The position numbers were made by a program, and so were the translations under genes. Under the pieces are notes generated by a model. It made no database searches and was not told the origin of the DNA. It saw only the letters and a list, made by a program, of their open reading frames with translations. From Symbiodinium natans (taxonomy: Eukaryota > Sar > Dinophyceae > Suessiales > Symbiodiniaceae): 64,000 bases of DNA. Below, piece by piece: positions 20,226 through 30,091 of the stretch (its first letter is position 1; each line of letters starts with the position of its first letter). The stretch spans positions 184,001-248,000 of the forward strand of contig CAJNDS010001013.1 of NCBI GenBank assembly GCA_905221605.1, read 5' to 3'.

Positions 20226-20821
20226 GCTGGGCGCTCTCTCTCTCTCCCGTCCCCCCCCCCCCCCCCCCCCTTGGGGTTTTAGGGTTTAGGGTAGGGGGTT
20301 TTGGGGTCTTAGGGTTTAGGGCTTTAGGGTTTAGGGTTTAGGGTTTAGGGTTTAGGGTTTAGGGTTGAGGGTTGAGGGTTGAGGGTTGAGGGTTTAGGGT
20401 TTAGGGGTTAGGGTTCCCTATGGCCCTAAGGACTCTTATTTTCAAGTATTTGGGCCGAAAGGCCTGATTATAAAAGGTTTTTGGGCTATTTTGAGCCTAA
20501 GGGCTTGGGTTTAGAGTTTGAGGCCAACCCGAAACCGTAAACCATTAAAAACAAAAACCTCGGTTTGGAGTTCATAAGGTCGAAGGGGATTTGAACGGAC
20601 TAGGCTTCCCAGTAGTCTAAGCCCCTAAGCCCTGAACACCCTATAAACCCTAAACCCAGAGTCGTTTCTTCGGCTTCTGCGTAACCTAGCCTGAAACTTG
20701 AAAGCTGAGTGTCCGAAGCGGGCTGCAATCCCCCCCCCCCCCCCCCCCCCACCCCGGATCCCATGAAGCGTGAATGCGGAAGCTGTGGCCCTATAACCCT
20801 AGACCCCTGAACTCTGAAAAG

Positions 20822-20954
20822 GCTTGATCCCTGCGCCAACCCGGTGAGAGGACATGATGGAAGAACCTGCGGCTGTAGAGTCATAAGGTCCTGCAAGGAG
20901 GATCCCTCTCCGCCCTGCTATGCTCACTGTAGTTCAGGGATATTTAACTTATAA
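20822..20954 (+). CDS. Putative Cys-rich terminal exon
   Basis: After the acceptor CTCTGAAAAG the frame LDPCANPVRGHDGRTCGCRV continues for 23 more residues with four further cysteines to TAA at 20952-20954. Donors GTGAGA and others occur inside, so it may be shorter. Product unknown. Confidence 0.35.
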
Positions 20955-21036
20955 TATAACCCGACCGAGTTATAATATGTGTGACCCAATTTAGGGCCCT
21001 TGTAACTCGACTTATAGCTGGCGGACCCCTACAAGG

Positions 21037-21168
21037 ATGGACGAGGGCTTCGCGTGCATCATCCAGGGCCCCGAAGCCCTAACCCCTGGAGGAGAAGCGT
21101 GTGACCCTCAGAAGCATCCCAGCCTTGAACGACGACGCTCCTGCCCGCTAGGAGTCTTTGGCCTATAA
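21037..21168 (+). CDS. Small ORF or terminal exon, 43 codons
   Basis: ATG at 21037 to TAA at 21166, encoding MDEGFACIIQGPEALTPGGE and 23 more residues. An acceptor ACCCCTACAAG lies one base upstream of the ATG, so it could equally be the last exon of a longer gene. Product unknown. Confidence 0.35.
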   Translation: MDEGFACIIQGPEALTPGGEACDPQKHPSLERRRSCPLGVFGL

Positions 21169-21417
21169 GGCATTTAGGAAACCTCTAAATGCCCCAACCC
21201 TAAGCCCTATGAACCCTAAGCCCTCAACCCGAAACACTACAAACCCTCTTCATTCCAAAAACATCGCAAGACCTGTAAATCCCGTAGTTCAGGGTTGACC
21301 CTAAGAACGCCAGACACCGGCTCTCCCTTTAGGGCATGGGGTTTAGGGTTTAGAGCTTAGGGTTCGGGGGGCTAATGTCACCCCCCCAACCCCCCACAAC
21401 ATCTGGACATAGCAACT

Positions 21418-21418
21418 G

Positions 21419-21449
<31 letters not shown>

Positions 21450-21460
21450 AATGATGATGT
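21418..21460 (+). repeat. (GAT)n microsatellite
   Basis: About ten ATG/GAT triplets with one interruption, in a region without other features. Confidence 0.85.
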
Positions 21461-21798
21461 TTTGGGGGAGTTAACCTAGAAGTTGTAGAGGTCCCGACGC
21501 ACCAGACTCTTATCTCAAACCCTAAAACCTAAACCCTGAACCCTAAACCCAAAACCCTAGACCCAAAACCCAAAACCCTAAACCCTAACCCCTAAACTCC
21601 ACACCCTAAGCCCTAAACCCCACCCCTCAAGCTTCACTTCTAGCACCTCAACCCTGAAATGCCAAGCTGAGAACTTATCTCGGTAGCCATCTTGAGCATT
21701 CCAAGGATCAGAGAGAGAGAGGAAGAAAAAGAAAAAGAGAGAGAGAGAGAGGGATAACACTAGGGTTTAGGGTTTAGGGCAAAAACATCCGCCCGCAG

Positions 21799-21878
21799 AG
21801 CCCAAATCCCAACAGCCTGAAGCCGCCCCCACCACCCCCCGGAAAAGCGCCGATCCTTCCGAGCGAAGCTGCTGGCAT
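21799..21878 (+). CDS. Putative Pro-rich coding exon
   Basis: Acceptor ACATCCGCCCGCAG and donor GTGAAT bound 80 nt. Two plus frames are open: SPNPNSLKPPPPPPGKAPIL onward (0 to 2) and PKSQQPEAAPTTPRKSADPS onward (1 to 0). Exon likely, frame undecided. Confidence 0.4.
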
Positions 21879-22089
21879 GTGAATCCACTGACATGGCTGC
21901 CGACCTGCTCCAAACAGTTGTTGATGCTAGGCTGCCCAATATCCTAGGATTAAACAGGGCGCCCTTTTTTTGCTTAAAAGGGGTTTATAAGGGAACCTAA
22001 ACCCCCCAAAAAGGGAATAAGGGTACTACTGGGCATCCTAGGATGGGTTGACACTTGAAGGTTTATGGCTGGGCGTTTCAAGGGTTCAG

Positions 22090-22269
22090 TTTGAAGACTT
22101 TGTGGGCGTCAGGCTCGCGGTTAATCAGGGGTTCACTACTCTTTTCCTAAGAACCCAACCCCAACCAACAAAAAAAAACATAAACATAAACAATGCTTAG
22201 AAGTGCAATAAAGAGATTGTATCGTTCTTTGGGGCTTCTTAAGCAAATGGTAGTTCAGACTTCCGTTCA
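22090..22269 (+). CDS. Two exons split by an intron made of MITE-D
   Basis: Exon 22090-22130 (phase 0 to 2, FEDFVGVRLAVNQ) has acceptor TTCAAGGGTTCAG. Exon 22254-22269 (2 to 0, SDFRS) ends at donor GTTGGG. The 123-nt intron 22131-22253 begins GTTCACTACTC, contains CCTAAGAACCC and ends GCTTCTTAAGCAAATGGTAG, matching MITE-D. The frame continues across it. Confidence 0.4.
22131..22253 (+). mobile_element. MITE-D acting as an intron
   Basis: Inverted arms CTTTTCCTAAGAACCC and GGGGCTTCTTAAGCAA, GT at the first base and AG at the last. Same family and arrangement as 30675-30822. Confidence 0.45.
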
Positions 22270-22366
22270 GTTGGGGTTCGGTTTCAGGGTTCAGGGTTTA
22301 CATGCCTAGAGTGTAGAGGACTTACGAGAAGGGCCTAGGCCTAGAGATTTCCGATGTTCCCCGCAG

Positions 22367-22614
22367 TCTGCGGCCCACCCGCCCGCTTGCCTTGAAAGAC
22401 ACTGCCTCAGAACCCAAGAACTCTGTTTCTTTCTTTAGGGTCCAGGGCCCTTAAACCCTAAACCCGAAACCCTCTCTGGGGCTTCTGGTGGTCTAGGGTG
22501 ATCACGCAGTCGACTGTAGGGCAGATTGCGCATATCCCGGCGCGACACCCTTACTTGTTGGGACAGATAGTCTTGGGGTCCGGAAACCAAACTACTTCGT
22601 GGTCTTCAGGTCAT
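22367..22614 (+). CDS. Two-exon gene fragment
   Basis: Exon 22367-22424 (2 to 0) encodes LRPTRPLALKDTASEPKNS after acceptor GATGTTCCCCGCAG. Exon 22510-22614 (0 to 0) encodes STVGQIAHIPARHPYLLGQI plus fifteen residues, between acceptor GATCACGCAG and donor GTAAGC. The phases agree and the second exon is long and well bounded. Product unknown. Confidence 0.5.
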
Positions 22615-22746
22615 GTAAGCCACAACCTCTAATTATCCCTGAAACCGAAGACAGGCCTAAGATGCTATAGTGCACTGGGCTTAGGGTCCCTAAGCCCTAA
22701 CCCTACAAGCCCTTTACTGGGGATTCACGCTTTCGGTTCTTCCAAG

Positions 22747-22965
22747 ATGGCCTCCGACGCGCGGCGCGAAAGCAAACCCAGCTCCAGTGGAAGAAGATTC
22801 GCTGAGCCGTCTGCCTGCGGCAGGTGGGGGTTTGGGGTGAAGGGTTTAAGGTTTAGGGGGGGTTGGTTGGGGTTTGGGGTTCGGGGCTTAGGAAACCTAA
22901 CCCCTAAAGCCAGAAGACTCTGGGTATGGCCGGGGATGTACAAGTGCAAGCAGAGTCTTACCAGG
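22747..22965 (+). CDS. Possible gene start, two exons
   Basis: ATG at 22747 in a good context (CCAAGATGGCC). Exon 22747-22823 encodes MASDARRESKPSSSGRRFAE plus five residues, to donor CAG|GTGGGG. Exon 22914-22965 continues in phase 2 as RLWVWPGMYKCKQSLTR, with acceptor CCCTAAAGCCAG and donor GTTGTT. The intron is 90 nt. The ATG directly follows a possible acceptor AAG, so it could also be an internal exon. Confidence 0.4.
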
Positions 22966-23259
22966 GTTGTTGAATATAGGGTTTGAGGTTTCGGGTTTAG
23001 GGTTGAAAGGTGTAGGGCTCTCTTTCTTTACAGCTTTTTTGGATGAGGCCAGTTGATTTTTGCGGCTAGCGTGTGCAGTCGTTGAGGGCTTCTAGGCACC
23101 CTAAGCCCCAACTCCCTACTTACTTGCGAATCCCCAAACCCTATAAACCCTAAACCCTAAACCCTAAACCCCAAACCCCAAACCCTAAACCCTAAGCAGC
23201 AAAGGCAGCCAAAGGCCTCATCCAACACTCCTGGGCTTTTGCAAGGCTTTGGATTTGTC

Positions 23260-23280
23260 GGGGGGGGGGGGGGGGGGGGG
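23260..23280 (+). repeat. Poly-G tract
   Basis: About 21 consecutive G, followed by degenerate TATAGGGTTTGTAGGG-type units over 23290-23410, an AGGGTTTAT variant family not seen as clean arrays elsewhere. Confidence 0.85.
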
Positions 23281-23460
23281 TATGGGTTTTTGAGGCTTTG
23301 TAGGGTTTGTAGGGGCTTATAGGGTTCATAGGGTTTGTAGGGTTTATAGGATGTACAGGGTTTATAGGGTTTAGAGGGTTTATAGGGTTTGTAGGGTTTA
23401 TAGGGTTTCGGGTTCGGAATGTTCAGAATTTGGGGGTCTTTTCGGGTAGGCGTTGGGCAG

Positions 23461-23554
23461 GTCTTTCAGGCTACATGGAGACTTCGCGTTCGGGATGGGG
23501 CTTCTCAGGAATGCACGGCAAAGGCCCGGAACAAAGTGGCCAAGCAGCATCCAG
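23461..23554 (+). CDS. Coding exon, basic
   Basis: Acceptor GGCGTTGGGCAG and donor CCAG|GTTTTT bound 94 nt. The phase-0 frame reads VFQATWRLRVRDGASQECTA plus eleven Lys/Arg-rich residues, phase 0 to 1. A second plus frame is also open. Product unknown. Confidence 0.4.
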
Positions 23555-23822
23555 GTTTTTGGGCTTGAGGAGTGCTTCTTTGGCCTCTCGAGCACCCCTA
23601 AACCTTTGAACAAACCCTTTACTGTTCAGGGTTTGGGGATGGGAGTTGGCTCTCTAAGCGAGGAAATTTCGGAACCCTGATGAATTTGAACGGATATTTC
23701 GTAATCAGGAACTCTCAAGAACACCATGCGCCAAGGTCTTGGGCTGGGGAGGGGTAACCTTAGCATTGCCTACCATTTGCTTAACTGTTGTTTGTTGGGG
23801 GGGTTCTGAAGCAAACAGTAGT

Positions 23823-23929
23823 TGTTGGGATGTTTCCCCTTGTACTAACAATCCTTAATTGGGATTGTACTAGGAGGGGTACTATAATCCCTATTGAGGA
23901 CTGTTAGTACAAGGGGGAACATCCCAACC
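23823..23929 (+). mobile_element. MITE-A, near-complete
   Basis: Termini GTTGGGATGTTTCCCCTTGT and ACAAGGGGGAACATCCCAAC are inverse over about 20 bp, with TACTAACA in the left arm and TGTTAGTA in the right arm. It abuts a MITE-D end (AAACAGTAG) on the left. Confidence 0.8.
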
Positions 23930-24010
23930 CTAAACCCTAAACCCTAAACCCTAAACCCTAAACCTGTTAAGGGGAAAATCCCAAAAGTACTTGCTGCGTC
24001 TGAGTTTCAG

Positions 24011-24372
24011 CTCTCCTCCTCACATCGAGGCTGCTTCGGATCGCCGCGAGCCGAGTGTGCAGGACGTGGCGGGAAAGCCTGGGCCATCGAGGAGGCCCGA
24101 GGGTTTTAGGGTTTAGGGTTTAGGGTTTAGGGCATTAACCCGAAGCCTAAAAGTTTGCCCAAAGCTTGGTAAATTAGACGAAGTAAGCTGCAAGCCAGAC
24201 ATTCGGGCAAACTAACTCTCAGATGTTGGAAAGCCATGTTCTCCAGCCTAAACCCTATACCCTAAACCCTAAACCCTGAACCCTTCGCCGGGCAGCTGTG
24301 CACGGCTGCGCCAGGCGGCGCACACCGCCTGGAGCAGCAGCTCGGCCCTCAAGGCAAGCACCGTCTTCACCT
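24011..24372 (+). CDS. Two-exon gene fragment
   Basis: Exon 24011-24102 (0 to 2, LSSSHRGCFGSPRAECAGRG onward) has acceptor TCTGAGTTTCAG and donor GTTTTAGGG. Exon 24296-24372 (2 to 1) encodes CARLRQAAHTAWSSSSALKA plus five residues, with donor CT|GTTTAGGG. The phases agree. The minus strand of the second exon is also open and helical. Product unknown. Confidence 0.4.
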
Positions 24373-25370
24373 GTTTAGGGTTTTCGGGTTTAGGGTTAGG
24401 GTTTAGGGTTTAGGGTTTAGGGTTTAGGGTTTAGGGTTTAGGGTTTAGGGCTTAGGGTTTAGGGTTTCGGGTTTCGGGTTTCGGGTTAAGGGTTTCGGGT
24501 TTAGGGGTTCTAGGCAGTGCTCCGAAGCTCTGGAGGTGGGATGAGGGCTTGCGGTGGGGTTCTTGGCTCAAAGGTTTACTTGGTAGCCAAGTAGCCATAT
24601 GGGGGCTTCCGAAATTCGGGGTACCTTATTGGGGTCCTTACTATAAGGGAATCCTACTATTTGGGCGTCTAGTTTAGGCATTAGGGGTCCCTTATTATCG
24701 TAAACTCCCATATTGCAACGAGGGCAAAAGGGAAAAAGGGCACCGCTGGGCTACCAAGCTTAGGGTTTCGGGTGCATTGGTCTCTGTGTGTGGGGGAGCC
24801 TCGCAGCATGCGTGACTGGTCGGACTTAGAACCCTTAACCCTTAACCCTAAACCCTAAACCCCTAAACCCCTAAACCCCTAAACCCCTAAACCCCTAAAC
24901 CCTAAACCAACTGCTCAAGCTTCAGGCTGTGGGGGTCTGTAGTGGGTTTAAGGATTGAGAGCGTAAGGTCTTGAGGGCAGCGTCACCGTGCCCTTTCTTG
25001 GGCATGGAGACTGGGGCATATTAGTCGTAAGCCCTGAACCCTAAACCCTAAACCCTAAACCCTAAACCCTAAACCCTAAACCCTAAACCCTAAACCCTAA
25101 ACCTAGGTTTGGGGGCCAAAGCTCTTGCGTGCCGTTTGAAGCCCTCAAGGCCGTCAGCGGAAAACCACGAGCTAATCTTTGATGTTAGTCCTGCAGCACC
25201 CACAAAGGACGAAGCAAACAACACTCAATTGGGTCTCCAGTGTCCCGAAACCCTAAATCCGAAACCCTAAACACTAAACCCTGAACCCTAAACCCTAAAC
25301 CCTAAACCATAAAGGGTCCCCACCCCGGCACCTGCCGCACTGCCCTGACACGCCGGCGCGCCCGGCGCAG

Positions 25371-25473
25371 CATGAAGAGTCGGCAGAGGTGCGGCGGCTG
25401 CCAGTGCTCAGGCGTCTTTTGGGAGTCTGAAAGCCTCGGGTTTCGGAGTTTGTGGGTTCCGGGAACCCCAAGG
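25371..25473 (+). CDS. Coding exon with CxxCxC
   Basis: Acceptor CGCCCGGCGCAG and donor AGG|GTATGA bound 34 codons in phase 2: MKSRQRCGGCQCSGVFWESE plus fourteen residues. The Met may be internal. The clustered cysteines could bind metal, but no family is assigned. Confidence 0.4.
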
Positions 25474-25750
25474 GTATGACCAGGGCCCCTAAATAGATTG
25501 AAACCCTAAATTCTTAAAACCCTGAACTCTGAAAACCCTAAACCCTAAACCCTGCAAGCCCTAACCGAAAAAATGCACCAGGGAGGTCTCACGCCTGGCC
25601 CAGATGATCTACTCTAGGGGTCGGAATCATTGCTACAGGCATTCCCTTCTGGTCTCTACAAAAGATACAATCACAATCCCCCAAAACCCTAAACATAAAC
25701 CCTAAACCCGAAACCCTATTCAGCCTGTGTATTACTTAAACCCGGCTGAG

Positions 25751-25838
25751 CAGCAGCAAGTGAGCCACCGTCATGGCGCGCTGGCATGGCTCCCCCATGC
25801 TGGCCTCCGATTCTTTGCTTTTAAGTTTGCTTTTAAGG
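25751..25838 (+). CDS. Putative coding exon
   Basis: The frame QQQVSHRHGALAWLPHAGLR plus nine Phe/Lys-rich residues runs from acceptor CCCGGCTGAG to donor AAGG|GTTTAGG, phase 0 to 1. A GTGAGC inside could end the exon early. Confidence 0.3.
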
Positions 25839-26767
25839 GTTTAGGGTTTCATGCAGCCCTAGAAGCTGGAAGGCCGGAAAACCTTTAATCCCCTAAACCC
25901 CCCCAAAACTCTCGTAAAACCCCGTAAACCGCTAAATCCCCCCATGCAGCCCTAGTAGCCCAAAGCCCTAAACTTCCCGAAACCCTCAACCATATCTTGG
26001 TATCTTGGTAGCCCTGTAACCATAGTATAATAAGGGCAACCTTTTCTCGGTGGGTTACTTCATAAAGAGAACCCAAAAAAGGGTACCACTCGGCTACCAA
26101 GATATACAAAAACCCGGATGAATTCGAAACACCCAAGTCCAACCAAGAGCTTTAAGGTTTACCTTAGAGTAACTCATATGCCCTCAGGGTTTAGGGTTTG
26201 GGGTTTAGGGTGTAGGGACACTTCATATTGCTCAGATGCTAGGGCTTCGATGGGTGTCGTGGTTGTGTGGGGGCTTAGGGGGCATCTGAGCTTAAAACGA
26301 TTTAGGCTTTGAGGGGATGGGACAGGTTCGCAGGTCTTTGTAAAAGCCTTTCTAGCCTGCCCTTGACATCCCTAAACTCTGAACCCTAAACATCCCTAAA
26401 CCTTAAACCCTAACCCTAAACCCTATAAACCCTAAACCCTGAACCCCCTAAACCCTAGAAACCCTCCGCTGAACCTCCATGCTGGTGTGCGTCTTCCCCG
26501 GCCCTGCGATGAGGTCGGCCAGCTCCAGAGCTGCAGCGTCCTTCAGCGCTTCGCGCAGCCCGGCTTACGGTGGGCTCGGGCTTTTCTTGTGGGGTTCGGG
26601 GATAGGAGTTTAGGGTGTAGGGTTTCGGGTCTAGGGGCTAGGGTTTAGGGCTTAGGGTTTAGGACCTAGCGTTTAGTGTTTGGGGCTTATAGGTTGGTTG
26701 AGTCGAGGATTCATGGTTTTGGGGTTTGCGGGCGGCGGGAGGGAAGGGCGCGGGCAAGGGGGTACAG

Positions 26768-26874
26768 GTGTGAGTCACTTTGGTGTTTCGGGTCGGGACG
26801 ATAGAGCTTACGACGACCCAGAGAGTCAAAATACTCCAACAAGAAAGTCAAAATACTCCAACAAGAACACACAT
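26768..26874 (+). CDS. Coding exon, hydrophilic
   Basis: Acceptor AGGGGGTACAG and donor GTACAC bound VSHFGVSGRDDRAYDDPESQ plus fifteen residues, phase 1 to 0. A direct repeat AGTCAAAATACTCCAACAAG occurs twice inside. A (TA)n microsatellite follows at 26890-26916. Confidence 0.4.
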
Positions 26875-27154
26875 GTACACGCACACCTGTATACATATAT
26901 ATATATATATATATATTATTTATTAAAAACATAATTGCATAAATAAATAAATACATATATATATAACAAAACACTCTACTAAGTACCCCTGCTTGAGGTC
27001 TATTCTATACCTTCTAAACTCTATTTAAGTACCCCTTGCTTGAGGCATCTATAATCCCTGCTTTCGCGTGTTGGCCTCAACCCTAAACCCTAAACCCTAG
27101 ACCCTAAATCCTAAACCCTAACCCCTCAACCCTAAACCCACCGCATCCTTGCAG

Positions 27155-27251
27155 AGCTCGTCGTAGGCTTCCAGGGCATCTTCGTGGGCGATGCTGGGAG
27201 AGTTCGAGGCCTTCTCAGCATGACGCCTGCAGACCAGGCTTCAAGGGATTA
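27155..27251 (+). CDS. Coding exon
   Basis: Acceptor CCGCATCCTTGCAG and donor TA|GTTTAGGG bound 31 codons: LVVGFQGIFVGDAGRVRGLL plus eleven residues, phase 1 to 2. CCCTAAA units lie left and TTTAGGG right. The antisense frame is also open, but the acceptor is stronger on plus. Confidence 0.45.
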
Positions 27252-27389
27252 GTTTAGGGCCCCTAAATCTAGGGGGGCCGGCCGGGGTTCTAGATTGAGG
27301 GTTTCGGGGTTTCGGGTTGCAGAGCTTCATGTTCCAGGCTTCCAAGGTTTGGGGACGTGGGGTTCAGGGTTCGAGGGCGATCTGCAAAA

Positions 27390-27452
27390 ATGGCGATTTC
27401 TGAAGAGCGTCTGAAAAAACTCTATGCTGCGGAAAGAAACCCCTTTCCCTAA
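27390..27452 (+). CDS. Possible gene start, 20 codons
   Basis: ATG at 27390 in context CAAAAATGGCG opens MAISEERLKKLYAAERNPFP before TAA. The reading is strongly protein-like at its start. It is either a first exon cut by a GC donor or a chance ORF. Confidence 0.25.
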   Translation: MAISEERLKKLYAAERNPFP

Positions 27453-27818
27453 AACCCCAGCAACCCCAACTTAGCCTGTCTTCGGGAACCCCCAAGCCAG
27501 GCAATCGACTTTGAGGGTCAGGGATGCCTAAACCCTAAACCCTAAACCCCGCGTCCCAAACCCTAAACAGGGGCTCTGGTGAAGGTTTAGGGAGTTTAGG
27601 GCTTAGGCTTCAGGATGGTTAGGGCTTAGGCTCCAGGATGGTATTTAGTGAAGCAGGACCGCTTTTTCGTACATCTTGAGCCTCTAGTTGGCCTTAATCC
27701 CTTTGCAAGAGCCAGGTCTAACCCTAAACCCAAAACCCTAAACCCCAAACCCCAAACCCTAAACCCTAACTGAATGTGCCAAGGAACATGCCAGAGGCTC
27801 TGATGGGGTGGGCCACAG

Positions 27819-27860
27819 GAGGCGTCTGGACCCGTCCCCTGGCAGCACGGGCATGGGATA
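27819..27860 (+). CDS. Putative short coding exon
   Basis: Acceptor GGGTGGGCCACAG and donor GTTTCT bound EASGPVPWQHGHGI, phase 0 to 0. CCCTAAA-type arrays lie on both sides. Product unknown. Confidence 0.3.
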
Positions 27861-28059
27861 GTTTCTCAAAATGACATCCTAAACCCTAAACCCTAAACCG
27901 TAAAACCCTAAACCCTGAAGCCTAAACCCTAAACCCAAAACCCCAAACCCTAAGCTTCACGCAACACGAGAAGCTCGTCAGAGCTCATGGGCTAAGGCTA
28001 CTCTCAAAGGGTCCTTGTACCTATGTAGTACATACTTGGGCCCTACCCAAAGGCTCCTA

Positions 28060-28137
28060 TGTAGTACCTTTTTGGGGTAGTATACTAGAATCCCCTATAA
28101 CTAACCCAAAAAGGAACTACATTGGAGCCTTTGGGTC
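28060..28137 (+). mobile_element. MITE-E, near-perfect hairpin
   Basis: Left arm AAGGCTCCTATGTAGTACC and right arm GGAACTACATTGGAGCCTT are almost perfect inverse repeats over about 30 bp around a short loop. Single arms of the family are at 3511 and 1950. Confidence 0.8.
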
Positions 28138-28170
28138 AAGCTAGTACATGGGAACCTCTTGAACTAGACC

Positions 28171-28275
28171 CAGGAGGAACCTAGGAATAACAAGGGTGCC
28201 CTTTTTGGCTTTATGGGGATGATAAGGGAACCCCCAACCCTAAACAAGGAAATAAGGGCCTACTCCGGGTCCTAG
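28171..28275 (+). mobile_element. MITE-C
   Basis: Begins ACCTAGGAATAACAAGGGTG and ends ACTCCGGGTCCTAG, as at 11297 and 46724. Noncoding. Confidence 0.65.
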
Positions 28276-28434
28276 TTAAGGTCCAAGTGTGTACTGTATC
28301 TATTTGCTGAAGAACACCGAAAACATGCTCTTCCTATTCAGGGTAACATAGGGAACAATATGTTTTTTTGGGGTTCTTAAGCAACTAGTAGGTATAGGGG
28401 CATGGACCCTTTGGGACTCCATCAATCGGTTCAG

Positions 28435-28485
28435 GGTGTGTGGGGGTCTCTTCCGGACCCACGCCTTGTGCACGGACGCGGAGAG
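28435..28485 (+). CDS. Putative coding exon
   Basis: Acceptor CATCAATCGGTTCAG and donor GAG|GTGACG bound GVWGSLPDPRLVHGRGE, phase 0 to 0. Product unknown. Confidence 0.4.
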
Positions 28486-28659
28486 GTGACGGCCAAGTCC
28501 TTATGCATAGGGTTTAGGGTAAAGGTTTAGGGTTTAGGGTTTAGGGTTTAGGGTTTAGGGTTTAGGGTTTAGGTTCTAGGGTTTAGGGTTTAGGGTTTAG
28601 GGTTTAGGGTTTAGGGTCAATCTGCAAATCGGCATTCCAACAAACTCAGCCCCTGTCAG

Positions 28660-29028
28660 GCCTCCGAATCCAGTTGCGAATGTTGAGACGTCAGTGTCCA
28701 CCTGTCCAGACCACCCGGGCAAGCGCCGCTGCCAGCAGGCAGCAGTGCAAATGAGGCTGGGTAACACCTTAGCTTCACCATCCAGAGGCTTTAGCTTTAG
28801 GGTTTAGGGTTTAGGGTTTAGGGTCTAGGGTCTAGGGTTTAGGGTTAGGGTCTAGAAGGCTTTTTGTAAGGTTAGTGGTAGCAGTCGGCGATGTCTACGG
28901 CGAGCTTACACTCTGCAAGGTTGCGTTGGCCGGTTGGGTATGGGGGTCCGGTCATAAGAGCCTTGCAGCTAGTATGCAAACTCCAACACCGCCCAAGCCA
29001 TGCACAGTTCTCCCCCAGCGTTGGACAA
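28660..29028 (+). CDS. Two-exon gene fragment
   Basis: Exon 28660-28755 (2 to 2, PPNPVANVETSVSTCPDHPG plus eleven residues) has a polypyrimidine acceptor, CAGCCCCTGTCAG, and a GC donor AG|GCTGGG. Exon 28920-29028 (2 to 0) encodes LRWPVGYGGPVIRALQLVCK plus sixteen residues, to donor CAA|GTAGCA. The phases agree. A GT donor is also available five bases after the GC one. Product unknown. Confidence 0.45.
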
Positions 29029-29212
29029 GTAGCAAGTATTTGTAGTTCTCAGTAGGGAAGTTGATTTGGGAATGCCGTAGTTTGTTTCCCTCCAATGTGT
29101 GTTAGCCCTAAACAACATGCTTTCTTACGGCTTTATGAGGGCTACATGTCGGATTCAGGGTAATACGTAATAGAAAGTCTGTACGGTTCGTAGTGGGTGC
29201 AGCAGCAGCAAG

Positions 29213-29296
29213 TCCTTTGACACCAGCAACCTCTACGCCTTAAACCCTAAGGTCCAAGCTCCCCTGCAAGTTCCCAGCTTGTGGGGGCGATTTTAG
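29213..29296 (+). CDS. Putative terminal exon
   Basis: Acceptor GCAGCAGCAGCAAG opens SFDTSNLYALNPKVQAPLQV plus seven residues, then TAG at 29294-29296, which lies in a TTTTAGGG unit. An internal donor AAG|GTCCAA could instead end the exon. Product unknown. Confidence 0.35.
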   Translation, partial: SFDTSNLYALNPKVQAPLQVPSLWGRF

Positions 29297-29820
29297 GGTT
29301 TAGGGTTTAGGGTTTAGGGTTTAGGTTTAGGATTCAGAGTTTGGGGCCCCTTCTTGGGTGTTTTCTTGAAAGGAGCCCTACACCCCCTCCCTCCCGCCGC
29401 CTTCCCCCCTCCCCCTTCATGCCTGTGCGCTTTAAGCCTTAGCGAGGCGCCGAAACCCGAGAAGTGAGAGGCAGTAGAGGTCTCAGGAGGCTATCCGAAA
29501 CCTCGAAAAAGACAACTTAGGTCTTAGGGCTTTTCCAGGCAACAAGCCATGACCTACAGTTCAGCAGTTCGTGGGTACCACCCATACAACTGTCGGCAGA
29601 CAGCGTCCCAGCAAACCCTGTACCCTAAATACCCTAATATTTCCTAAAAAACACATGCTAAAACTAAAACCTAAACCCTTCATCACCCCGCTGTCTGCTT
29701 TCCCTTGCAAGATGGGCCTTCTTGAACGCTTTTTCAGGAGGGCTTTCAGAGCCCTAAACCCTAAACCCTAAACCCTAAACCCTAAACCCTCAAACTGCCG
29801 CTGCGCGGCTCCATCTGCAG

Positions 29821-30091
29821 CGGACGATGTTGCACGACCGTGTGGCCAGACAAGGGCGCAGTGCACGGGTCATCCTCTGGCACCTTGTGAACTGCTACTT
29901 TGGTTTAGGGGGTTTAGGGTTTAGGGTTTAGGGTCTAGGGTTTAGGGTTGAGGGTTTAGGATTTAGGGTTTAGAGTTTAGGGTTTAGGGTCTAGGGTCTA
30001 GGGTTTAGGGTTTATGGTTGTTTAGGGCACATAAACAAAGTAGCGGCACACATATAGAGGTCATGTTCTGGCACCTTGTGCACCTGGCACG
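29821..30091 (+). CDS. Two exons with a shared W-H-L-V segment
   Basis: Exon 29821-29902 (0 to 1) encodes RTMLHDRVARQGRSARVILW plus HLVNCYF, between acceptor GGCTCCATCTGCAG and donor TTTG|GTTTAGGG, with CCCTAAA units on the left. Exon 30058-30091 (1 to 2) encodes VMFWHLVHLA. The phases agree. The two exons share the nucleotide stretch CTGGCACCTTGTG and a V-x-x-W-H-L-V motif, which suggests a partial exon duplication. Product unknown. Confidence 0.5.
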
